Shown piece after piece: positions 55,225-64,000 of a DNA stretch of 64,000 nt. The stretch is from positions 4,834,226 through 4,898,225 of the forward strand of contig CM030937.1 of the NCBI GenBank assembly GCA_018136815.1, in the 5' to 3' direction. Each line of letters begins with the position of its first letter. Positions within the stretch are counted from its first letter, which is position 1. The DNA is from Isochrysis galbana. Lineage: Eukaryota > Haptophyta > Isochrysidales > Isochrysidaceae. The notes under the pieces are model-generated. The model ran no database searches, was not told the origin of the DNA, and saw nothing but the letters and a program-made list of their open reading frames with translations. A program made the translations under genes and the position numbers.

Positions 55225-55541
55225 GTAGTAGGTGTTAGCCCAGAATCTTCAGATTTTTTTCGGGTTGGTAGAAGGCTAGTGGCAATAGCGACTATCATTT
55301 AAATTAAATATGCTCCCCAAAAGTGGCAACAAATCGACTACCTCTTGATGCCACGAGTGGACTATCTCGCTGCGACGCAACAGTGACGCCAGCCATCACA
55401 GCGGCACGTTAGCTAACACACACACACACATTGATGAGCACAAGATGAACGTGGTATCGGATAGAACTCTGCTCATAGCTGGTGTTTGCCACGGCCCAAC
55501 CTACTTGGCACCACACACGCATTCATGATGCTGACTTGAAC

Positions 55542-58500
55542 TTAAATCAGTTGTGCCGCTTCGCGTGCGCTCCTCTGCTTCACACGATGGGTCAAAGTAG
55601 ACGACTTGGAGCTGGTTCCCTGTGCTCGATCCGCTCTGGCTTTGTCAGCGGCGTTCTTTCCCGCAAGCCACACCAGCGTGGCAGCAGTAGAGCGTAGACC
55701 ACGCTGTTGATTGGCAGTGTCTCTCACCTTCTTTGAAAAGCCAAGGATGCCATAGTGCCAAAGGGCGGAGCCGGGAATCAGCCCGAGGGCGATGTACACC
55801 AGCTGAATTGCGATGCCTAGGACGGCGTCAATGAGGAATAGATAACCGGCGCCGACGAGCGTGAACACGTAAATAATGGCGTCGGGCACCAATCGAACGC
55901 ATTTCGGGACCGTCCCGGCACCTCTAGCGTCCGCTACGTCACGTTTTTCGATGGCACGCAAATTCAGGCTGGCGGCGAGATACAAAGTAGTATTGCAAGT
56001 CCAGCGGAATGAAAAGTAGCGTGTTGTGAATAGTAGCATGCCGTGAGCAATCGGAAGCGAAGCGGGCTTGGTGGCGAATCCGAGCCGATCAATCGCTTCC
56101 CAATGAAAGCATTCTACAACGAATATCGTCGCACAGAGCAAGGCCGCAATGATTTCTAGTCGGAAGGAGGCCGACGCGCGGGCCATCGCGGGCGCAAGTG
56201 CAAAGTCATGCCAAAGGGCGGCGTAAATGACCACAAATGGCATAAGGATCATGTCGATGGTGAAGAAAGCGAGAAGCGGGGTGCCGAGTAGCACTAGCTG
56301 AGCAATTCCCCAGCCGTAAGGTGTCATCACGACATAACTGGCAAGGAGGAGAGGTAGGGAAAGCAACATTTCCTTCGATGGAAGAATGAAGGCACCCCAC
56401 TTCACAGCATGCTTGGCGTCGGCCCGCTCCTGGGCATGAATGAAGACATGGAGTACCGTCAGTGGATGCGTGGAAGAAACGCCGCCCACGCCCACCTTGG
56501 CGCACGCCAAAAAAGCAAGTGCATTAGTTCTTTGAACGAAGCGGCGAAGCTTGGCAGGATCTTAGTGTGACGCTCGCAGAAGAGGGCCCTCAACGACTCA
56601 CCTGATGGAAGTCAGCCCATGAATGCCGAGGGTCATAGCCGCCGCCGGGCTTGGTAGCGCGCACGAGCCAGAGCAAGTATCGTCGAAGATCGTCGAGGCC
56701 CTCTAGGGTCCGAAACGCATGCGGATTGAAGAGCGAGGGGCCTAGCAGGAGCGCAGCGGGAGTTATACCAGCGAAGCCGATCGACCAAGGATTGAGGGCG
56801 TATCCGCATAAGAATGCGACGGCGCACGTTCCGAGTAGCAAAAAGAGCACGTCGATACCAGGATACAAACACGATGCGGCGTGCGTTGCATAGACCTGTG
56901 AGGTCCGGGGGCAGGGGAGGAAGGAGAAGGTGTGTTTCTGTCCAAATTGCCTTCAAGGGACGCTCGCTCAATAGTCCGCAAGAGACATGCAGGTCGTGCG
57001 CCTATAAATAGCGCTCCTAGGGAGACTATTTGAAGGAAGGTATGCTACAGGCATGAATTTCATGCATATACACTAAGTTCGCACCTCATGGAAGGGCGTG
57101 TGTGAGATGGCAAGACCGCGGCCTGTTGGGATGTACTTTGCGCCTCCAACCGCAAATTCGAGAGAGAAGTAATGCCCGATGCATCGCGACTGCATCACGA
57201 AAAACAGTGGAGAAAACGTGAGGATTGCGTGAAGTGGCTTCGCGAGAGCTGCTTGGAAACCCTCGTCGGATAGCAATGCAAAGAAGGAAGGCAGTAAGTT
57301 AAAGGCGAAGAAAAGAAGCGAGATGACGCCGAAGAGGGTATTGAAGAGAGCAGCCGAGGGCGGACCAACGTGAGGGAGGGCGCCAGTCGCATCGAGCAAT
57401 CCGCCGACGAAGGATAGTGCCAGGAGCATGTAATTGGCATGAAAGTAATGTAACTGGCCGGCATAATAGCCGCTACAATAGCAACAATGGGCGATCTGGG
57501 ACTCATGGGGTGAAATCTCTTAAGATGGGGGCTTCCGGCACGGGCGGAAAGATAAGATTGTCGGCGCAGCATTCCTTAGGACCAGATAGTTGCACATCAT
57601 AGAAAGCCTCTAAGTTTGCGCGGGTGGCACGCACATGTGCGTGTAGTAAAACCCGAGAAGCCGTCCGAGAGAGAGTCGTTGGCCAAGACGCAATGCCTGG
57701 CGGGATGTACTCATCTGTGCAGTGCCTTGCGAGAGCTTGGAGAAGAATTGTAGAATCGAGATAGAGCCCATATCGCGACCCTTGCCGACCTGAGAAAAGG
57801 TAGGTGGGGAGGGGAGGGTTGAATATGCCACGGGAATGGTAAAAGACTTGGCTGGCACACGCGATTTCTGCACAATTTCACACTGTTGTGGAAGCCATCA
57901 AGGAGACGGCAGCATCACGTGTACGCCCCATTAAGAGCCCCTGATCGAGGCATTCACCTGGAAGTATTCGCGATGCACAATGTTTTGGCCTCGCAGCTGT
58001 GCATCCATCCCGGCGAAGATATCCTCGGACCTGATTGCAATGTGTTTGCTAGTGATATGGGCGCGAATTTGCAGGGGGCTGGGCCCAAGCCCAAAGGGAT
58101 AGGAAGATACCGGGAGGAGCAAAAGCCAGGGTGCAGCGACTTCGCCCCTCGCGAGGATGCAGCGACTTCATGGGCTAAGGCACTATAGGATTAGCTGAGT
58201 TTGCGCACAAATTGAGTCCTTTCGTTGCCTTTGAGAGACCTCCTTGAGATACGAGCGCGAGCTTGTCCATGACATCAGGATGCCCATAATGATAGCGACA
58301 CCAGAGCGGCCTTGCAAGGGTCCGTTGGACAAGCGTGCCGAACACGAGCTCAGCTGTAGCTGCGAACGTGCCTAAGGTTCCGAGACCGGAGAAGATGTGC
58401 TCACGGAAGCCCACGATCGCTGGGGGACCGCCACCCGGAATCGGCAAGTCGAATTCGCGCAGGACATTCGCAATCTTGAGAGATTCCTCGAGGTAACCCT

Positions 58501-60899
58501 CCTGCAGTGTGAGGAATGAAGCGCGCAATGCATGAAGAGATATAACGGTTGAAGGGTCTGCGTGTAGATCAAATATTGATATCGAGTCCGGCACCACATG
58601 CCTTTCAAACGTACCTGGTTACAATCAATTGCCTGGATGAGTGCGCCGCGAGTGTAATGCACAGCCTGGACGCGAGGGTGGTATGCGCGGGGTGGTTAGG
58701 AAGTGACGTAGGATCTGGGTAGTAGTTTAGAGCATCAGCCAGTTCACCATATTTTGATTGTCGCTCTTGCCGTTGCCGAGGATGGGGAAACCGGGAAGTT
58801 CGACGCGGAATGTCGGCTGGAGGAGGCCAGGGTTATCCGGGTCCGGCTCAAGATCACCCGATGCCGAACGTCGGGCACCGTCGATCAGGCACGAATAAAA
58901 GGTGGAGTGAGGCGTTCCATCTTCGTTGGTGCCCTCATCCTCATCTATACGGATGATATAAGCAACAGTAAGGCCTCGCGGAAATCGCTCTAGCAGAAGC
59001 TCGACATCCGCACGAGAAGCGTCGTCCATCGCGTTCGACTTGGTGGAGTCAGCATGATGATTGGCGTAGCTGCAAACAAGGAGACCAAAGAGCCAGTGGG
59101 GTGAGTGACCGGTGAATAACTTCAAGTAAGTCCTCCGCGATCCGGAAAAGCAACCCCCCCCCCCCCCCCCCCCGGCCGCCGCACCCATTTCCTCCTGATC
59201 CCACTAACGCAACGCCACTTGTACGTGCAAGACATGGCAAGCGAGGTAGCAAGCTACGCAGACGGTGCCGGTATGAAGTGGGCTTCACTCAAAGGCTGCT
59301 CTCACGTTTGCACCGCCAATACCAGCCTAAACTTCAGATCTAGAAGCCTTTGTCTCTCGTCCTCAGATAGCGAGGGCAACTCCGCTGCCAAGAGCATTTC
59401 CAAGGCTGCACGATGCTTCATCATGCCCTGGACGGTGCGATACACTGTCTGCAAGCGCTCAGCTGCCCAAGTGCGCACCCGCATGACCTTATGAGCAGGC
59501 GTGCTAAAGGTGACCTTGTCAGCGAGACGTTTGCGTAGCTCGTTCCATTCGAGATCAAAGTCCGACCTGCGAATGAAGTATCAGGGCGCTGGTCGGCGAG
59601 CGCTGCATCGTTGAATATTAGGGAACTAGAGGTGGAGCCATACAAAAAGCAGGTTTGGGCGCACTCCAAAAATTTGAGAGTTGGCTCATCGAGAACATGT
59701 TTATGCGACATCTCCTCGCCGAGGGGGATACCGAGCTCGCGCTGCCGATTCGGCGGCAACTGAGGAAGAATAGGCTCGGCGTAGACTGAAAGAAGAGGGA
59801 GTTTCGACGCAGGATAAGCTTGAGTGGGTTTCGGGTCATGCGTGCGTCACAGGTGGAGGCAGCTTTATGGGAGTCTAGGCGACTCACCGGGGACCAAAAC
59901 AGAGATGCCAGCCGCTTGCAGAGCTCCATTTGATGTGGGCATGTCTGACGATTGAAGAGATCTTGCGAAGAAGCGAAGGCGGCGTACTGCCTCATCGGAG
60001 GCAAGGCTGACCGGCCTTTCGTAGCACAAAGCATCCCGCTCCTCGCGCGATAGGAGGCAGCGCCCGTATAAATCATCAATGAGATTGCTCCAGATGGTTT
60101 TCCATGCCTCGCGCACGCGCCTACATGGCACGCAAAGAGTGCTTTCGTTGCACGCGGAGGCTTCATGTATCGCCAGGGCGCATTGCCGCCACTGGGTCCT
60201 TGGACAGTGGCATTGCCAAACCTTAGGCCGCCTCCTGAGATGCCCTTGGATGAAGAGCCAAAATATTCCAAATTCAGTCGACGGAAACGATCGGGCTCAG
60301 CCGCGCTCGCTAAGGCTAGTACCTGAAGAGTGAGATCCCCCGAATGTGAAACGATATTAAGTGGGGGCAGGAGTGTCGCAAATGCCCAGTGCAGCGCACG
60401 GGCGAGAAAGGGGAAGCGGGAAATCGATGTGAAGCAAGGACGATGCGCTAAGAGGCTAGCTGATAGGATAGCAGCGCACCTCATCTTGGCTGGATGCCAG
60501 AGCGGACAACAATTTCGCATGTGCCCGCTTCTTGAGCTGTTCATAGAAGTTCGTATTGAAGAAGTGCCCAGCAGGTGCGACGCCGTGCCGAAACAGCCCC
60601 AGAAATCCACCCCACAAACCCAGCACTAATTGATACCATCCGAGTGTGTCCGCCAGATAGATGGCACCACCTGTCGCCCATAAGAGCACTTGGAGTGCCG
60701 CCCGCAAGAGCATTCGCGGTTGGAGGCGTAGCAGGATCTGGGCGGCAGTGTTGGTGCCATAGACGGCGGTAAAACTGGACAGTGGCAGCCCATTAACAAT
60801 CATTGAATGGGATTCGAGGAGGATTGGCATGAGAATCAGGCGGGCCGCGGTGATCTTGAGACCCCATACGATGATCCAAAAGCCGTTTAACAGGATCAC
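55542..60899 (-). CDS. 1,3-beta-glucan (callose) synthase, GT48/FKS family; 5' end unresolved
   Basis: Exons I could join, high to low: 60120-59888, 59785-59665, 59566-59306, 59069-58748, 58665-58615, 58501-58209, 58030-57958, 57789-57635, 57472-57085, 56895-56602, 56429-55542; every junction keeps phase. 60899-60480 is a further exon; what lies between 60480 and 60120 was not joined. This gives over 1100 aa; family members reach ~1900. It polymerises UDP-glucose to 1,3-beta-glucan at the plasma membrane. Landmarks: RFFARSLQ, LPGFPILGNGKSDNQN, IQAIDCNQ, IVGFREHIFSG, FGTLVQRTLA, CRYHYGHPDVMDKL, GGLSKATKGLNL / SEDIFAGMDAQLRG, VGKGRDMG, and C-terminal membrane helices with GGAKYIPTGRG. N-terminal exons probably lie in or beyond the gap at 61001-61100. 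Confidence 0.92.
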
Positions 60900-62131
60900 G
60901 TCCCAAACCTTCGAAGGTGGGGAGCCTCAAAGTGTGAGTGCTGACAACGCGGGCGAGAAGAAGGCACCACCTGGCGATGCCACAAATTTGGCAGGTAAAG
61001 NNNNNNNNNNNNNNNNNNNNNNNNNNNNNNNNNNNNNNNNNNNNNNNNNNNNNNNNNNNNNNNNNNNNNNNNNNNNNNNNNNNNNNNNNNNNNNNNNNNN
61101 ACAAAACTGCAGACAGATTGTCCGTAATCAGACATAATGAGGTCATCCGGTCGAGTCAGCAGCAATCTGGCTTTGGAAATCGAACTGTGTTTCGACAGCG
61201 TCTAATCCAGTCAGGGTCTGTGTGTGGCCTTTTAGCCCGATCCCAAAATGTAAAAATTCGTCTCTCGTGCATCCCTTTCCGGCGAAACCACCGTTTTGGC
61301 CTCCCGCGAATCAGCCAGCCGTTCTTTGGCGCGACTGCCTCGAGCCCGTGCTTCGTCTCTTGGGTCACCGGCGCCCCCCCCCCCCCCCCCCCCTACACAC
61401 ACACACACAGGGGAAGGCGAATCGATTTCGTCCGCATGCCTGCTTCGGCCTCATCCGTTCTCACGAAGTGATTGACGAACCGCAGCCATGGATATATATA
61501 TGGACTTCCCCGCGCCCCCCCCCCCCCCCCCCCGCGCGCTCTGAAGGCGGCAGCCCGCCGCGCCGGCGCGGGGGACTCGTCGAGGGGGCCGCCAACAATC
61601 ACATGGTCCCTGGTCCCTCGTTTATTCGTTCACCTTGGCTGCGAATATCTCGCACCACCTCCGACGCTTCATTCACCACGCGCCCTCCCCGCTCGCCCCC
61701 CCTCCCCCGGCGCCCAGTCGCCCAATCCCAGCTTCTCCGCCCCGCCCCCTCCCCCCCCTTCCCTCCCCCCCACGGGGGCCCCTTCCAACCGGCAATCACC
61801 TGGACGAGCTCGCCTTGTCAACACGACGAGCAGCCCGGACGGAGCTGGGCGGATCCCATCCCCCTCTATGATCGCGGCGCTCAAGGCACACTCGAGCCGC
61901 TCCTTCCTCAGCCTCTGGGGAGATAAAAGCCTGCATGGTACGCTCCCTGAGCGCTGCGCAGGACAGCGCAGAGCTTCCCCGCTCCCCCGCACCCCTATGC
62001 GCGCCCCACGTCCGCATTGGTCTTCTTGGGGTCTGCTTGGTTCGGACCTTTGATCCAGCCCCTACCTAACCCCTCCTCCCCCCCGCTTCTTCCCCCATCC
62101 CCTATCGCCTTTGTCTTTGAATGTAGAGTCC
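60900..62131. other. Gap-containing region with C runs
   Basis: Includes 100 N at 61001-61100, an AC microsatellite at 61396-61409 and C runs at 61375-61392 and 61515-61533. It probably holds upstream GT48 exons and the leader of the next gene. Frames at 61222-62053 are Pro/Arg-rich and look like composition bias. Confidence 0.45.
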
Positions 62132-63007
62132 ATGACATCTACGGCAGACACAGATCAGGCATCCTCCAATACGTATTCGACGAGCTCTGGGGAGCCGTCG
62201 CCCAGCTCTGTTGCCAGCATTGTAAATGTAGCGAAGGGAGCCGCCGGGGCTGATTCGCTCGCGCTCCTCAACCGTTCGCCTGATGCGCAGAGTGTGAAGC
62301 GCATGCGACGCAATGAGTCTGCGGCTGCTGCACTCCAAAGCCTGGGACAAGCCGAAGCATCAGCTACACCGGGGGGAGACGAGACGGGCGGCAGCAATAC
62401 AGGTGGAATGCGTAAGAACAAGTCCTATGCGGTCCTCACCCAGGCAGAGAAGACTGGAGCGTTCACGTCCGGTGCCTTACCGCCTGCAGCTGAGGCCACT
62501 CGGGCACTTGTGTGCGATGCATGTGCCCTCCATCTGTTTGCACTAATGAAGCCGCCTGACAATGAGGGCAACTCATCGTCGTTGGTGTCGACAATGAAGA
62601 CGTACATTGAGACTATCTGCCGCCAGCTCAGTCTCCCAAATTCATGCATCATCACCATGGTGCTCTACGTTGAACGTCTGGTCGCAAATCCAAATTTCCA
62701 GCTGACCGAGCTCAACTGGCAGCCATCGTTGCTTTCTGGCTTTGTGGTTGCAGCAAAACTTTGCTTCGATGAACCCGTATGGAATGAGGACTTCCTTCGG
62801 GCACTACGTATCTCCAATGTGCAGGTTCGACAGATTTCGAGATGGGAGGTCAACTTCCTGAAGTTGATCGATTTCAACACGAATGTTGATCTCAGCGACT
62901 ATGCCAACCTCACATTCCGTCTGCAAGAGCGATTTTTCAAGGCACGGGGGGAGAGAGTCCATTTTTTCTCTTTCTTGATGAACGTCTGCAGAAACAACCA
63001 AAGATAG
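62132..63007 (+). CDS. Cyclin-box protein
   Basis: 291 aa from the ATG at 62132; an in-frame stretch upstream lacks an ATG and a possible acceptor (gaatgtag) lies at 62126, so another exon is possible. Residues 1-120 are Ser/Thr/Ala-rich with KRMRRNE, a possible nuclear signal. The cyclin box: SCIITMVLYVERLVANPNF, LTELNWQPSLLSGFVVAAKL, CFDEPVWNEDFLRAL and VRQISRWEVNFLKLIDFNTN, then YANLTFRLQERF. It is of the PHO80/cyclin-Y type, with the usual ...LxxWE..FL..L-F pattern. The C-terminus is short, ending in NNQR. It would partner a CDK. It differs from the cyclin at 46-47 kb. Confidence 0.85.
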   Translation: MTSTADTDQASSNTYSTSSGEPSPSSVASIVNVAKGAAGADSLALLNRSPDAQSVKRMRRNESAAAALQSLGQAEASATPGGDETGGSNTGGMRKNKSYAVLTQAEKTGAFTSGALPPAAEATRALVCDACALHLFALMKPPDNEGNSSSLVSTMKTYIETICRQLSLPNSCIITMVLYVERLVANPNFQLTELNWQPSLLSGFVVAAKLCFDEPVWNEDFLRALRISNVQVRQISRWEVNFLKLIDFNTNVDLSDYANLTFRLQERFFKARGERVHFFSFLMNVCRNNQR

Positions 63008-63530
63008 CCAGCCATCGCACACCTATCGCGTCAACGAAGCCTTGAGGAGGCGTTTCCCAACTTCACCCCCGTTGAGAGGTGCATCATATAGCTGATGTTG
63101 TGCATGAATGCACATGTGGATAGTTCGACAGCCCGCGATCACCACAGTTTACCGTTGCTGGCAGCTTTTGGGTGGACCATGGACGCTAGCTCCAAAATGG
63201 TAAGCCTTTAACCTTGATCATTGGGCGCCAGAAGACTGCATGCTTGATGTGATCGCCTTGTCCCGTAGCAGTTGACTTTCTTCAGCCCATTGTTATTGCG
63301 CCATGGGGCTCAGGTCCTATACGAATGCACTTGTAGGCGGGCTAAGTGGCATGTGTGCCGTGGGGAGAGTGTCCCTTCCATGCGATACTCCATAAGCCGA
63401 TTTGCCGTGCATGTACCTCGATTTGAGAGCATCACATAGCTGGTGCTATGTGTTGGTATGTACAAATGCAACTTGCCTCTCAGCTCGAGTGTGCGTCATG
63501 TTGCACAAGCTGCTGGTATCTGTGATCGTT
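63008..63530. other. Intergenic, nothing recognised
   Basis: A duplicated block (gcatcacatagctggtgcta near 63430, gcatcatatagctgatgttg near 63082) may be an old tandem duplication. Confidence 0.4.
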
Positions 63531-63637
63531 AATAAACCTTTTAATAGTCTCACCGCACACGCGGCCGTGGACCCTCTACTTTCTACTCACGTAGGAAAAC
63601 TTTCTACACCCCCACTCCCCCGGCCCTTCTCCCCCCG
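63531..63637 (+). repeat. Dispersed repeat R1, copy d
   Basis: Over 90% like 42315-42413 by eye. Confidence 0.85.
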
Positions 63638-63764
63638 CCATAAGGCGACTCCCCCCGTGCACTACTAGGGGGATAGGGGTGAAGGGCTTAGATATGGTCC
63701 GGTGGCCCGCGCCCCCCCCCGGTGATCATTCCCCCCCTTCCTCCTGTGTCTCCGAGTGGGCGGC

Positions 63765-63838
63765 GGTCTTAGCCCCGACTTATCCTATAAACAGGTGCGG
63801 GACTTACCTATTTTCCGGTGAGCGGAGCTCTCGCTCCG
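63765..63838 (-). repeat. Dispersed repeat E2, copy 2
   Basis: The minus strand has gcgagagctccgctcaccgg, taagtcccgcacctgttta and taagtcgggg, matching 13850-13932. Confidence 0.7.
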
Positions 63839-63879
63839 CCCACCCCCTTCTCCGCGCTCTCTCTCCCCTCTCCTGCAGG

Positions 63880-64000
63880 CACGCGCGATGGCGCGCCTGC
63901 GGCAGGCCTGCAGCTGCCTGCTGGCGACCCCTGGAGGCTCCTGGAGGCCAGCTCAGGGGGCAGAGGAGGCTGGGGCTGGGCCCTGGCCTCCCCTGCCTCT
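63880..64000 (-). repeat. E1 element middle portion, runs off window
   Basis: The minus strand matches 5042-5150 (agccccagcctc, tgccccctgagctg, gcgcgcc). It continues beyond the window edge. Confidence 0.65.

Larger units (their letters stand above)
53412..55262. mobile_element. Element Y with the same terminal inverted repeat, 1.85 kb
   Basis: The left end aaaaatctgaagattctggg is at 53412-53440 and the right end (gttagcccagaatcttcaga then T run) at 55233-55262. Inside lie a Pro/Gly-coding trinucleotide array, an E1 5' end, a LINE C-terminal fragment and an R4 repeat, so it is composite or the ends belong to separate copies. Confidence 0.5.

Noticed and set aside
61472..62053. Long Pro/Arg/Ser-rich frames between the GT48 gene and the second cyclin
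   Set aside because: Several overlapping frames are all open because of GC-rich, C-run composition; none has domains or a sound start.

Overview
The window is nuclear DNA of a unicellular eukaryote, probably an alga or related protist of the stramenopile or haptophyte type. The reasons are: spliced genes with short introns (about 70-230 bp, a few with GC donors); intact eukaryotic families (p24 cargo receptor, FAM91, COQ8/ADCK kinase, PIH1, cyclins, GT48 glucan synthase, GT61 glycosyltransferase, class 3 lipase); a C-x(n)-C-x(n)-C-x2-H-GGG zinc-finger repeat protein of a kind frequent in stramenopiles; and repeat-rich intergenic DNA full of LINE relics, hAT-type elements and long G/C runs. 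No rRNA or tRNA gene was found, so the species cannot be fixed. Two 100-N blocks (35901-36000, 61001-61100) are assembly gaps, each touching a gene.

Layout. 1-2.1 kb: an acidic coiled-coil protein of unknown function. 3.3-7.9 kb: nested transposon block, in which a LINE is broken by a 936-bp element with 15-bp target duplications and its 3' tail is broken by an 887-bp hAT element with 8-bp duplications. 9.1-10.4 kb: PIH1 protein with an internal SEC-C zinc motif. 11.1-11.8 kb: unknown repeat-borne gene with a relic at 20.1-20.5 kb. 12-13 kb: proline-rich single-pass membrane protein (minus). 14.1-15.2 kb: p24/TMED protein. 16.7-17.3 kb: hAT-like MITE. 17.7-19.7 kb: GT61 glycosyltransferase. 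21.5-23.9 kb: COQ8-like kinase. 24-29 kb: repeats, including a third element with 8-bp duplications. 29.5-34.4 kb: zinc-finger repeat protein. 36-37.9 kb: class 3 lipase. 39.2-40.3 kb: small virus-like membrane-protein cassette. 40.8-41.8 kb: lipocalin/FABP-like membrane-anchored protein. 42.3-45.5 kb: cluster of LINE-derived non-autonomous retroposons. 46.1-47.1 kb: cyclin (minus). 48.8-52.0 kb: FAM91. 52.6-55.3 kb: two elements sharing a terminal inverted repeat. 55.5-60.9 kb: 1,3-beta-glucan synthase (minus). 62.1-63.0 kb: second cyclin. 63.5-64 kb: repeats.

The genes do not form a pathway operon. Loose functional links are secretory-pathway trafficking (p24, FAM91) and polysaccharide synthesis (GT48, GT61). 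The most unusual signals are the virus-like cassette, a short leader-like motif found upstream of three or four otherwise unrelated genes, the PIH1/SEC-C fusion, and the nested elements whose target duplications can be read directly. Exon boundaries were placed by matching GT/GC..AG sites, reading phase and family alignment recalled from knowledge; none was checked against transcripts.
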